From the NCBI RefSeq assembly GCF_030014955.1, contig NZ_JAGRPV010000001.1, positions 6,758,001 to 6,822,000 of the forward strand: a DNA stretch of 64,000 nucleotides, read 5' to 3'. The notes beneath the pieces were generated by a model, which worked only from the letters and a program-made list of their open reading frames with translations, was not told the origin of the DNA and did not search any database. Shown here piece by piece: positions 55,027 through 63,587 of the stretch. A program made the translations under genes and the position numbers. Source of the stretch: Cohnella hashimotonis. Lineage in GTDB: Bacteria > Bacillota > Bacilli > Paenibacillales > Paenibacillaceae. Positions within the stretch are counted from its first letter, which is position 1. Each line of letters starts with the position of its first letter.

Positions 55027-57594
55027 GTGCGAAAAAAGCTATGGTACGGCTTGATGGCATGGCTATTGACGGCGGGGCTGGCGCTGTCGGCAGGACCGCA
55101 AGCGGCGGATGCCGCCGGCAACGGGCTCAAGGATACGTTCTCCGGCGGCGCAGGCGGCTGGAGAGCCGCGTCGGGGTCCTGGTCCGCCGCAGGAGACGAG
55201 TACGTGCAGAGCGCGACGGCGAACGGCACCTACTGGACCACGATTGCCGGCAAGCGTTGGGGCGACGCCACCTACGAGCTGGATCTGAAGCTGCTCGACA
55301 ACGGCGGCAGCAGTCTGAGCTGGGCCGGCCTGCAGTTCAAAAAAATGGGCCAGGACGACGGTCCGTTCGATAGCGGAATGCTGCTGTACGTGCGGGCGAA
55401 CGGCACCATCGAACTGTACAAGGTGAACAAGGTGCTCGTGTCGGCCGCCACCGGCCTATCCTTCGGCACTTACCGCCACCTGAAGGTCGTCAACAGCGCC
55501 CACAACATCAAGGTGTACGTCAACAACGAGACGACGCCGCGTATCGACTATACCGATTCGACCTTCGCCAGCGGGTATGCCGGGCTTGCGGCGAGCACGA
55601 GCAGTTGGGCGTTCGACAACGTGAGCGTGTCGGGACCCGATCTGCCTTACACGATCAACGTCGGCAGCCCGAACCTGCTTTACGCGGACGCGCAGATGCC
55701 GATCACGATGGACGCATCGTTCGCCACGCTGCGGGAGAGCGCGAGCGCGATGCATTTTTACCATGCCGAGTTCCTCCAGCATCTGAAAGGCCCGCTGGAC
55801 GCTCCGTTCCAAACTTACGTGTCGGCGGGCGGCAGCAATTTAATCGATAAAAACGGCTTCGGCGCCGGCTACAGCGCCTATAAGATCTGGATTATGAACA
55901 TGTACGAGATCGCACCCGGCGAGCTGCTTGGCTTCACGCACAACGAGGCATGGTCGACGCCGCAGCCGACGGGCTTGCCTACGAACTTCAGTCTCGGCAT
56001 CGTCTACTCGACCGACGGCGGCGCGACCTGGGAATACTGCGGCGAGATCGTGCGGCCGAAAAATACGGGCGTCAACATCGGCGGCGTCCCCTATATCGTC
56101 CGCAACGGCGAGTTTTACGTGTACTTCAACGACGGCATTTACGGAGAAGGGGACGGCATGGGCTATCCGCGACATGTGGCCGTAGCCAAGGCGAACGTAC
56201 AGGACGTCGTGAATGCGGCTCGCAATCTGCAGACGACGACCTGGACGAAATACGTCAACGGAAGCTGGACCGGAAACGCCGTGACGAGCGTCGGCAGCGC
56301 CGTACTCGACAACACCTACCTATATGAAGACGTGCACTCGGACGCTGCATTCAGCACCGCGCTCGGCAAGTATCTGATGACCGTGCAGACGCATCAATCG
56401 AGCCGGCTTAACCTCTACTCCTCCTCCGACGGCGTCGTCTGGAGCATGGAGGCCGCGCTGGACGTCGCGGCGCCGGGCTCGGTCATGCAGCCGTATTCGA
56501 CCTTCGTGGACTACGAAGGCGGGACCAACGACGGCCGCGAGGTCGACGGCGCGTTCTCCATTCTGTATCCGCGCAAAACCTGGGGCAACTACGAGCACGA
56601 CGACCTGTATCGGCGCTCGATTACGATCTCGGCCGATCAGGCCGACCGATACTCCGCTTCCGGCGGCTACGGCCAGACGCAAGGCGCGAACGGCTGGTCC
56701 TATGAGCAATGGGACGGCTCCGCTTACAGCAATATGACGTGGGATGCCGCGAACGGACGCTGGAAGGGCGCGCAGACCTACGCGATCGTCGGCGGCAGCT
56801 GGCAGCATCCCGACGCGAACGATTCCGTGCGGACGTGGACGGCGCCGAAGGCGGGAACGGTCAATGTGTCCGGCGTCGCGCGCAAGGCGGACAACGCGCT
56901 TGGCGGGGACGGCGTGCAGGTTAAGATTATGAAAAACAATACGCAAATCTGGCCGGCGAGCGGCTGGCAGTCGATCGGCGCTTCGGACACGAACGGCTTC
57001 GCGCACAACCTGACGGTCAGCGTCGCCCTGAACGACAAAATACGCTTTGTCGTCAATAAAGGCGGTACGATATCGACGGACGCCACCTGGTGGGACCCGA
57101 CGATTCAATACGATCTTTACGAAGCCTCGAGCGGTTTCAGCCAGACTCAAGGCGCGAATCAATGGTATTACAAGCAGTGGGACGGCTCCGCCTACAGCGA
57201 TATGACCTGGGACGCGGCAAACGGACGCTGGAAGGGTGCGCAAACCTATGTCCTTGTCGGCAGCGTCCTTCAGCATCCGGACGCGAACGACTCCGTTCGC
57301 GCCTGGCTCGCGCCGAAAGCGGGGAAAATCCGCATCTCCGGCACCGCGAAGAAGGAGCCGGGCAGCGGAGCCGGCGACGGCGTCAACCTGAAAATCATGA
57401 AAAACGGTTCGCAAATCTGGCCCAGCGTCGGAAGTTCCGCAACGCTGGCCTACAACGACTTCGCCGGCATCTCTCACGACGTCTCCGTGTCCGTCTCCGC
57501 GGGCGATTATATCTACTTCATCGTCAATAAGCGGAGCAATCTGACGTCGGACGGCACGCTCTGGAACCCCACGATCCAGTATACCGGCTTGTAG
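55027..57594 (+). CDS. Secreted protein: LamG-like domain, beta-propeller, two C-terminal repeats
   Basis: GTG 55027 follows GGAGG at seven bases. The 855-residue protein has a signal peptide (MRKKLWYGLMAWLLTAGLAL, cleavage near ADA at 30). An N-terminal jelly-roll domain (about 35-205: FSGGAGGWRAASGSWSA to WAFDNVSVSG) resembles LamG/keto-disaccharide-hydrolase folds. A sialidase/GH43-like beta-propeller (about 210-540) contains Asp boxes (YSTDGGATWEY, YSSSDGVVWSM). Two C-terminal repeats (about 546-700 and 702-855) share QTQGAN.W.Y.QWDGSAYS and TWWDPTIQYDL-type ends; they also match the N-terminal domain of the secreted beta-helix protein. A role in binding and cleaving an extracellular polysaccharide is likely. 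The catalytic residues and substrate cannot be named. Confidence 0.8.
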   Translation: MRKKLWYGLMAWLLTAGLALSAGPQAADAAGNGLKDTFSGGAGGWRAASGSWSAAGDEYVQSATANGTYWTTIAGKRWGDATYELDLKLLDNGGSSLSWAGLQFKKMGQDDGPFDSGMLLYVRANGTIELYKVNKVLVSAATGLSFGTYRHLKVVNSAHNIKVYVNNETTPRIDYTDSTFASGYAGLAASTSSWAFDNVSVSGPDLPYTINVGSPNLLYADAQMPITMDASFATLRESASAMHFYHAEFLQHLKGPLDAPFQTYVSAGGSNLIDKNGFGAGYSAYKIWIMNMYEIAPGELLGFTHNEAWSTPQPTGLPTNFSLGIVYSTDGGATWEYCGEIVRPKNTGVNIGGVPYIVRNGEFYVYFNDGIYGEGDGMGYPRHVAVAKANVQDVVNAARNLQTTTWTKYVNGSWTGNAVTSVGSAVLDNTYLYEDVHSDAAFSTALGKYLMTVQTHQSSRLNLYSSSDGVVWSMEAALDVAAPGSVMQPYSTFVDYEGGTNDGREVDGAFSILYPRKTWGNYEHDDLYRRSITISADQADRYSASGGYGQTQGANGWSYEQWDGSAYSNMTWDAANGRWKGAQTYAIVGGSWQHPDANDSVRTWTAPKAGTVNVSGVARKADNALGGDGVQVKIMKNNTQIWPASGWQSIGASDTNGFAHNLTVSVALNDKIRFVVNKGGTISTDATWWDPTIQYDLYEASSGFSQTQGANQWYYKQWDGSAYSDMTWDAANGRWKGAQTYVLVGSVLQHPDANDSVRAWLAPKAGKIRISGTAKKEPGSGAGDGVNLKIMKNGSQIWPSVGSSATLAYNDFAGISHDVSVSVSAGDYIYFIVNKRSNLTSDGTLWNPTIQYTGL

Positions 57595-57714
57595 AGCGCC
57601 GGATTGCGGGGCATGGAACATACGGTAAGGGCGGCATCGAGTAGGCCCATGCGCAATTGCATGGGCCTCTCACAGATCCGGACATGCGGGTCGACGCATC
57701 CGGCTCCTCCGTGC

Positions 57715-59043
57715 TTATCCCCGTTGGGGACGCAGTTCTTGGCTTCGCTCAAGCAAACTGCATAGTCCGATTTCGGCAAACCATTCGTTTGGCATTGCGT
57801 ATTGGGCATAGGTGGAATGCGAGCTCCGCCAGGCCGTCATTCGGAGTCCGGGCATATCTTTATTGTCCCATCCCCGTCTCCTCATTTCCCGGTGGAGTTT
57901 GCGAATTTTCTTCCAACTCCTTAGTTGCACGGCCCGTATTCGTCTTCGAATCCAGGCATCCAGTCCTCGGAATCGGCTCAACACATCTCCCGTCCCAAAG
58001 TAGTTCCCCCATCCCCGCAAGTATGGGTTTAGTCGCTTCTTCACGATCTGCTCGACCTTCACCGTCTGGTTTCTTCGCGTGATCTCCTTCACCCGTTCTT
58101 TGAATCGCTTCATCGCTTTTTCCGACGGCACCATCCGTTTTCCCGGCTTGAACGCATGACCCAGGAATACGAATGTTTCCTTGTAGCTGTTTACGATTTT
58201 CGTTTTCTCCGGGTGTATGATAAGTCCCATCTCGCGTTCCAGCAGTCCCACGACCGAATTCAGTACACGCTCAGCGCCTTTTGCCGTTTTGCAACAGATG
58301 ACGAAGTCGTCTGCATATCGCGTCATTCGGTGTCCGCGCGCCGTCATCGCTTCGTCCAGCGGATGCAGATAGATGTTCGCTAAAAGCGGACTAATCACCC
58401 CGCCCTGCGGCGTCCCCGTCTCGTTCAGGTGGAAGCTGCCGCCTTCCATGATCCCGGCCTTCAGGAAGCTCTCCAGCAACCGCAGTACACTGCCGTCCAC
58501 GATGGTCTCTCTCACCTTTTCAATGAGCTTCTCATGCGGGATGGTGTCAAAGTATGACTTCAGGTCGGCGTCGATCACGTACCGGTAGCCTGCTTCCAGA
58601 TCCTTGCGGATGTTGGCCAGCGCCATATGCGCGCTTCTTCCCGGCCGGAATCCATAGCTGCAGTCCTTGAACTGCGCTTCGAATAGGGGTTCTATGATAC
58701 GCCTTGCCGCCGCTTGCACGACTCGGTCTTCCACGGTAGGAATGCCCAGCGGTCTTTGCGTCCCGTCAGCTTTCGGGATATACACGCGTTTTACCGGCTT
58801 AGACCGGTAAGTCTTGTTTCGCAGCGCCAGCTGAAGCCCCTCTAGATTAGGCTCCAGCTTCGATTCGTATGCCTTTACGGTCACGCGATCGATCCCTGCC
58901 GCTCCGCGGTTTCGCTTGACCTCCCGGAACGCTTCCTCCAGGTTTGGCTTCGCCCAAATCTTGTCGATGAGGCTGTACCATTTGCGTTTGCTTGGCACTT
59001 CAGCTCCTACGTGTGCGTGTTTGTCTTGCCTTGGTCCCTCCAT
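57715..59043 (-). CDS. Group II intron reverse transcriptase/maturase
   Basis: ATG 59043 follows AAGGAG at seven bases; the longer frame to 59142 adds a non-conserved arginine-rich part. The 442-residue protein has the reverse-transcriptase blocks: RGAAGIDRVTVKAYE, VYIPKADGTQRPLGIPTVED, FRPGRSAHMALANI, DADLKSYFDTIPHEKL, TPQGGVISPLLANIYLHPLD and the catalytic TRYADDFVICC. The maturase (GIIM) region follows (LNPYLRGWGNYFGTGDVLSR, RLDAWIRRRIRAVQLRSWKK-like DAWIRRRIRAVQLRSWKK). No HNH endonuclease domain is present. All catalytic motifs are intact, so it may be active in splicing and retrohoming. Confidence 0.96.
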   Translation of the reverse strand: MEGPRQDKHAHVGAEVPSKRKWYSLIDKIWAKPNLEEAFREVKRNRGAAGIDRVTVKAYESKLEPNLEGLQLALRNKTYRSKPVKRVYIPKADGTQRPLGIPTVEDRVVQAAARRIIEPLFEAQFKDCSYGFRPGRSAHMALANIRKDLEAGYRYVIDADLKSYFDTIPHEKLIEKVRETIVDGSVLRLLESFLKAGIMEGGSFHLNETGTPQGGVISPLLANIYLHPLDEAMTARGHRMTRYADDFVICCKTAKGAERVLNSVVGLLEREMGLIIHPEKTKIVNSYKETFVFLGHAFKPGKRMVPSEKAMKRFKERVKEITRRNQTVKVEQIVKKRLNPYLRGWGNYFGTGDVLSRFRGLDAWIRRRIRAVQLRSWKKIRKLHREMRRRGWDNKDMPGLRMTAWRSSHSTYAQYAMPNEWFAEIGLCSLLERSQELRPQRG

Positions 59044-59698
59044 GCTCGTTCTCCTTCCCTTCCCGTTCCTCGGCTCGTAGCCTTGCGGCAATCTCCGTGT
59101 CCCGGTCGGTACTCGCCCCAGACGGCTTCTCCTTTTGTTCATTCCCCGGATCTACGCACATCTTAGCTCCCCGGCTCCTGCCTGGCGCATGGTTTCCCTC
59201 ATTCACGCTTCTTTCACGGTTCCGGGCTTCACACGTGTCCCCGCCTTTTGAGTCGGGGCACGCATCGGCGACCTGACGCCGATTCACCTACCTTTGCGGC
59301 CTTTCCGGCAGGCTTTCTCGCTACTATCCCTTCTTCTGACTGCCCACCGTCCGTACCTTCCTTCTTGATCCTCACGATCTTGAACTCTGATACCGCTACA
59401 AAAAAAAACTTTCTGCGCGGAGACGATGGGCTCTCCTTGGGTCACGTCAACCGGCTTTCCCCCGAATCCAGTCCTCTTAACTTACGGAGCCTATGGATGG
59501 TATAGGACTACCCTTCTTTTGCAGGGTTATCCGGCTCCGTCAGCCAACTTGGTGTATGCCGCCTGTTCCGGGTTTTGCCTTGGCATCCTCCGCACCGTCC
59601 CTTGCGGGCCCCGGCACTACGCCTCTGCTATGTACTTCCGCCACCTCGCGGCGTACGCGGGACTTTCACCCGTTAGTCGGTTGCGCTGCCAAGCGCAC
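59044..59698 (-). other. 5' RNA domains of the group II intron
   Basis: About 650 bases upstream of the maturase start form intron domains I-III and the start of IV. I see no other gene here; short frames on either strand are incidental. Exon-binding sites were not mapped. Confidence 0.75.
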
Positions 59699-59700
59699 AA

Positions 59701-59739
59701 AAGGCGGGATCGCGCAGCTACCTTGCGCGATTCCGCCTT
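59701..59739 (-). terminator. Terminator of the MerR gene and target site of the intron
   Basis: AAGGCGGAATCGCGCA and TGCGCGATCCCGCCTT (one mismatch) form a 16-base stem around a six- to seven-base loop, with TTTT on the minus-strand side. It lies 16 bases after the merR stop. The intron begins right after the T run, the typical class C position. Confidence 0.92.
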
Positions 59740-59754
59740 CTTTTCTTGCATACT

Positions 59755-60510
59755 TTACTGCCGTGTATACGCCACGATCGCGTCCCGCAAAAACGCCGTC
59801 ATGCCCGGTTCCTTTTCATAATAAGCCTTGAACCGCTCGTCGTCGACGTACATCTGCGCGAGTCCCGCGTGCGCCTCCTTGGAATAGCTGCCCCAGGAGT
59901 AGGAGAGCCACTGCTTGTGCAGCTCCGCCGTTCGCCGAGCGGCTTCCCCTTCCGCGTCGCCGGTCTTGAACGCTTGGGCCAGCGAGGCGTGAATCTCGTC
60001 CGCCAGCTTGTTCATCTCGGCGTAATCCGCCTCGCTCATTCCCCGCAGCTTCGCGTTGGACCGGTCGATCGTCTCGTCGCCGTATTTGGCGCGGATCTCC
60101 GCGCCGTACTTGGCCTCGTTGTCCGCGATCAGCTTATCCTTGAAGCCTTCGAACTTCTCTTCGTCGCTCATGTCCGTTCCTCCTTCACGGGCGTCGATGG
60201 TGCGCTCGACATTCGCGATCAGCGCATCCAGCCGTTCCCTTCGTTCGAGAAGCTCCTCGCGATGAAGCCGCAGCGCCCGCACGCCGTCGTAGCCCGGATC
60301 GCCCATGATCTCCTTGATCCGGTCCAGGCCGACGCCGAGCTCCCGATAGAACAAAATCTGCTGCAGCCTGTCAACCTCCGCGGCCCCGTAGATCCGGTAG
60401 CCCGACGAGCTGATTCTGGCCGGCTTCAGAATTCCGACCTCGTCGTAGAACCGCAGCGTCCGGGCGCTTACGCCCGCCAGCCTGCCCAGCTTCTGTACCG
60501 TATATTCCAT
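59755..60510 (-). CDS. MerR-family regulator with TipAS-type ligand domain
   Basis: A 251-residue protein; ATG 60510 follows GGGAGG at seven bases. The N-terminal winged helix (YTVQKLGRLAGVSARTLRFY, GYRIYGAAEVDRLQQILFYR) and long coiled helix (to about 105) are MerR-like. Residues 115-251 form a TipAS/albicidin-binding domain (KFEGFKDKLIADNEAKYGAE, LSYSWGSYSKEAHAGLAQMY, YEKEPGMTAFLRDAIVAYT), as in Mta and SkgA. Such proteins bind peptide antibiotics or amphipathic drugs and activate MerR-type promoters, including their own. The promoter at 60533-60563 fits autoregulation. No drug-efflux gene lies beside it. Confidence 0.93.
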   Translation of the reverse strand: MEYTVQKLGRLAGVSARTLRFYDEVGILKPARISSSGYRIYGAAEVDRLQQILFYRELGVGLDRIKEIMGDPGYDGVRALRLHREELLERRERLDALIANVERTIDAREGGTDMSDEEKFEGFKDKLIADNEAKYGAEIRAKYGDETIDRSNAKLRGMSEADYAEMNKLADEIHASLAQAFKTGDAEGEAARRTAELHKQWLSYSWGSYSKEAHAGLAQMYVDDERFKAYYEKEPGMTAFLRDAIVAYTRQ

Positions 60511-60532
60511 GCGATCGCCTCCCGACGACTTA

Positions 60533-60563
60533 ACTGTAAACGTTGACGCAACGTGAAGGTCAA
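60533..60563 (-). promoter_or_regulatory. MerR-type promoter with 19-base spacer
   Basis: Minus-strand -35 TTGACC (60563-60558) and -10 TACAGT (60538-60533) are 19 bases apart, the long spacing that MerR proteins correct by bending DNA. The spacer contains the dyad CGTTGCGTCAACG. It lies 23 bases before ATG 60510, so the gene is probably autoregulated. Confidence 0.82.
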
Positions 60564-60584
60564 TCGTTTTTTTGCGAAATTATT

Positions 60585-61742
60585 TTAGACCGCGGACGCT
60601 TCTACGCAGACGCCAGCCAACTGCGCGAGCAGCTCGCCGAATACGCCGTCCCAATCGCGCGTGCCCGCATAAGCGTATGCCCGATCCGAGATCGCCTCGC
60701 GCAGCGCAGGCTCCTCATACAACCGGGCGAGCGCCGCGGCGAAGGCGTCCGCGTCGTCCGGCGGGCAGAGCAAGCCGGTCTCGCCGTCCTTCACGAGATC
60801 GGGCAGCGCCCCCGCGTTCGCCGCGATCACGGGCAAGCCGCAGGCCATCGCCTCCAGCGCGACATTGCCGAACGTCTCCGTCGGCGACGGGAACAGCAGC
60901 GCGCCGGATGCCTGCATCCAGCGCTGGAGCTCGCCTTGCGACACCGCGCCAAGGAACAGGGCGTCGATGCCGAGCTGCTCGGAGAGCCGGCGCAGCTCAG
61001 CCTCTTGAGGCCCGTCCCCGGCGACGACCAGCCGGGCGTCGGCGTTCGTCCTTGCTTGGAAGCCGTGGAAAGCGCGTATCGCCGTACCCAGGTTTTTCTC
61101 CGGCGCGAGCCTGCCCGCGCATAGAACCGGGAAGCTCGAAGCGGGCAGGCCGTGCTCGCTCAGCCATCCCGCGCGGTCTCCCTCTCTGCCGAAGAGCGAG
61201 GCGTCGATGCCGCGACTCCATACGCGAAGGCCCAGCCAGCCGTCGCGCCGGCATTCCTCGAGCACGGACGGCGAAGGCACGAAAATACGCCGGCAGGGGC
61301 GGTGGAACCAATGCAAGTACTTACGCAGCAGCGCGCCTGCCCAGTTGAGGTTGTAATAAGGAAGATAGCGCGCGAAGTGCGTATGATGCGACGCGAGCAG
61401 CGGGATGCCGTGCTTCAGCGCGAGGCGCCGCCCGGTAAGGCCGGTGCCGAAGGGCGTCGCCACATGCACGACCGTAGGCTTGAAGGCGAGCAGGCTACGC
61501 TCGGCCGCCGGAGACACCGGCATGGCCAGCCTGCACGCCGGATACAGAAAAAACGGCAGGCTGGCGAGGCGCTCCGCCGTCTCCTGGTAGCCCGGCGCGC
61601 GACGCGGTCCGGCAGGCGCGAACACCTTGACGGCGATCCCCCTTTTTTCCAGATAAGCCGTCCAGCGCTGCAGCGTCTTGGCTACGCCGTTGATCTCCGG
61701 GGCGTACGTGTCCGTAAACAAGGCCAGGCGGATCTCGTTCAT
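60585..61742 (-). CDS. Glycosyltransferase family 4 (MgtA-like)
   Basis: A 385-residue GT-B enzyme. It starts NEIRLALFTDTYAPEINGVA, the typical N-terminus of the MgtA/diglucosyl-type group. SPSVLEECRRDGW, SFPVLCAGRLAPEKNLGTAI, ARLVVAGDGPQEAELRRLSE and FPSPTETFGNVALEAMACGL follow, the last holding the E-x7-E donor motif. It may modify a membrane lipid or lipoteichoic precursor. It is not near other glycan genes except by chance. The gene ends 22 bases before the merR promoter. Confidence 0.85.
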   Translation of the reverse strand: MNEIRLALFTDTYAPEINGVAKTLQRWTAYLEKRGIAVKVFAPAGPRRAPGYQETAERLASLPFFLYPACRLAMPVSPAAERSLLAFKPTVVHVATPFGTGLTGRRLALKHGIPLLASHHTHFARYLPYYNLNWAGALLRKYLHWFHRPCRRIFVPSPSVLEECRRDGWLGLRVWSRGIDASLFGREGDRAGWLSEHGLPASSFPVLCAGRLAPEKNLGTAIRAFHGFQARTNADARLVVAGDGPQEAELRRLSEQLGIDALFLGAVSQGELQRWMQASGALLFPSPTETFGNVALEAMACGLPVIAANAGALPDLVKDGETGLLCPPDDADAFAAALARLYEEPALREAISDRAYAYAGTRDWDGVFGELLAQLAGVCVEASAV

Positions 61743-61932
61743 GCGACTCCTCCTCCTCCGACGATGCGTTTTACGCCCATCGTACTGCGCCCGCGTTAGC
61801 GCGGAATCAGCGGAGTGTCAATTCGCGGCAGGCTTGTTCCTTTACAGTAGGGCCGACGGAACTTCATCTTGCAATGACAATTCGCGATTAGACTGAAGGA
61901 ACATAAAGCCGCGCCCGCGCGCCGAAGGAGAG

Positions 61933-62466
61933 ATGGCCTTGGCACAGTTCTATCGCATGTTGAGCCGCTTCGAGAGCAATTGGTTCCTTTATATTAACAT
62001 CCGGTGGAACCGGGCAGCGCTGACAACGCTGTTCCGGCTGTTGTCGCTGATCGGCGGAGCGACATTCTCGCTCTGCGTCTCCCTCGCCGTCGGCCTGCTG
62101 GCCGACGGCATCTGGCGCACGGCCGGCTGGCAGGCACTCGCCGCGGTCGTCATCAGCCACATTCCCGTCGCGCTGGCCAAACGCCTGTCCCCCAGGTCCC
62201 GCCCTTATCAAGTATTGCCCCAAGCCCGGACCGGTCCTCGCCCGCTGCAGGATCCCTCTTTTCCTTCGGGCCATACGACCGCGGCCTTCGCCCTGCTGAC
62301 GCCCTGGATGATCGCCAGCCCCGCCCTCATCCCGCTGCTGCTCCCGATCGGCGCCGGCGTCGCGCTGTCCCGCGTCTACTTCGGCCTCCACTACCCAAGC
62401 GACACCGTCGCCGGCATGCTGCTCGGCAGCACGACCGCGCTGCTTGTAGGCGTATGGATCGCGTGA
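61933..62466 (+). CDS. PAP2-family phosphatase (undecaprenyl-pyrophosphatase-like)
   Basis: A 177-residue membrane protein with five or six helices. The PAP2 motifs are complete: KRLSPRSRP (K-x6-RP), FPSGHT and SRVYFGLHYPSDTVAGML. It may dephosphorylate undecaprenyl pyrophosphate (BcrC-like) or another lipid phosphate. The start is uncertain: ATG 61933 is only two bases after GAAGGAG, while TTG 61939 is eight bases away and in frame. A terminator follows at 62505. Confidence 0.88.
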   Translation: MALAQFYRMLSRFESNWFLYINIRWNRAALTTLFRLLSLIGGATFSLCVSLAVGLLADGIWRTAGWQALAAVVISHIPVALAKRLSPRSRPYQVLPQARTGPRPLQDPSFPSGHTTAAFALLTPWMIASPALIPLLLPIGAGVALSRVYFGLHYPSDTVAGMLLGSTTALLVGVWIA

Positions 62467-62504
62467 AACATTAGCCCGGCTAACGATTTATGCCATAAAG
62501 CAAC

Positions 62505-62551
62505 AAGCCCGCCGGCAGCGTTCCGAAAGGGAACTGCCGCAGCGGGCTTTT
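62505..62551 (+). terminator. Rho-independent terminator after the PAP2 gene
   Basis: AAGCCCGC with GCGGGCTT and, inside, GGCAG with CTGCC form an interrupted stem, followed by TT. It lies 39 bases after the stop. Confidence 0.85.
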
Positions 62552-62691
62552 GACGTTTTCCAGCCGAAGGCGCTCAGCTCTTCCGGGTTCTTCGCCAATC
62601 GATCAGCGTATGGATCCGTTCCTCGGCGAAGCGTCCGCCTTGCCGCGCATTCCCGGACGCCGATCGGGTCGGACCGAGCGGTCCGGCCGCG

Positions 62692-63546
62692 CTAGCGGAC
62701 GTCGGCCAGTGAGTCGCTTGCCCGCAGCCGCTCAGCCAGCCAGGCTGCCGACATCACCGCATCCGGCAAGCTGCGCATCTCAAGTGTCCAGGCGCCTGCA
62801 TAGCCGGCTGCGCGCAGCAGCCCGATGGCCTCCGACAGCGGTATGGTGCCCGCGCCCAGCCGGAGATGCTCGTCGCTATCTCCCCCGTTGTCGCTTAGGT
62901 GCAGGCCGATCAGACGGGGCAGCGCCTGCCGCAAAGCCGCCAGGCAGCGCCCCTCCCCCATCATATGGGCATGTCCCGTGTCGAAAACGACGCCGACACG
63001 CGGAGAGGACGTCAGCTCCGCCACCCGAAGGAGGAATTCGACGTCGGTCCCGAGCAAGCCCGGGTACGGCGGCACATTTTCCAATCCGATGGCGACCCGG
63101 GAGTCCCCGCTCGCTTCCAGCGCCCGCTTCAGCATGTCCGCCACCCGGACGGCGAGCGCTTCCCGATGTCCGGCTTCCGCCCTACCGATCGCTTCGCCTT
63201 CCGCAACCCCCGGATGCAACACGATATATCGGGCATCCAGCCGTTCCGCGACGTCCAGCGTACGCTCGAGCGCCGCAGCCGCAGCTCGCGCCTCTCCCGC
63301 TTCGTGCGCCGCCGGATTCAATCCGGTTATCGGCGCATGCAGGCTCCAGGAGATTCCCCGCGCCTTGCCCGCGTCCCGAAGCCGGGCCAGCCGTTCCGCC
63401 GGCCAATCCAGCAGCTCGCCGTGCGGGCCCTCGCACATCACCTCGATGGCATTCCACGGTCCTTCCAGCAGCGCGTCCACCGCTTCCTGCAGCGGCAGTT
63501 CCATCAATGCATACGTCGACACGGCGTACTTGAATTGCGCGGTCAA
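62692..63546 (-). CDS. Sugar phosphate isomerase/epimerase-like TIM-barrel protein
   Basis: I prefer TTG 63546: AAGGAGGG lies seven bases upstream and the protein then begins MTAQFKYAVSTYALMELPLQ like its relatives. The ATG at 63591 overlaps the permease stop (ATGA) but has only a weak SD. The 284-residue protein has the xylose-isomerase-like barrel pattern: WNAIEVMCEGPHG, GISWSLHAPI, YIVLHPGVAEGEA, VAIGLENVPPYPG, VGVVFDTGHAHMMGEGR and IGLHLSDNGGDSDEHLRLGA, with the Glu/Asp/His metal ligands. It probably isomerises or epimerises a sugar delivered by the neighbouring ABC importer. The substrate is unknown. Confidence 0.85.
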   Translation of the reverse strand: MTAQFKYAVSTYALMELPLQEAVDALLEGPWNAIEVMCEGPHGELLDWPAERLARLRDAGKARGISWSLHAPITGLNPAAHEAGEARAAAAALERTLDVAERLDARYIVLHPGVAEGEAIGRAEAGHREALAVRVADMLKRALEASGDSRVAIGLENVPPYPGLLGTDVEFLLRVAELTSSPRVGVVFDTGHAHMMGEGRCLAALRQALPRLIGLHLSDNGGDSDEHLRLGAGTIPLSEAIGLLRAAGYAGAWTLEMRSLPDAVMSAAWLAERLRASDSLADVR

Positions 63547-63587
63547 TACAGTGCCCTCCTTCGGCATATGCGACGCGAATAGGCCGC

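Larger units (their letters stand above)
57636..59698 (-). mobile_element. Group II intron, class C-like, about 2.06 kb
   Basis: The 5' end GTGCGC (59698 downward on the minus strand) matches the intron consensus GTGYG and lies two to three bases after the merR terminator. Domain V is at 57675-57706 (starts GAGCCGGATGCG; the AGC triad is present) and domain VI at about 57639-57672, with a stem GAGGCCCATGC/GCATGGGCCTACTC and an unpaired A as branch point. The 3' end is near 57636 (CTACTCGAT). The reverse transcriptase lacks an endonuclease domain and the insertion follows a terminator hairpin: both are hallmarks of bacterial class C introns. The element is oriented as the merR gene. The sequence looks complete. 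Confidence 0.9.

Noticed and set aside
62578..62691. Possible C-terminal remnant reading RFAEERIHTLIDWRRTRKS downstream of the isomerase
   Set aside because: It looks slightly protein-like but has no start, no SD and no terminator, and the isomerase ends normally before it.
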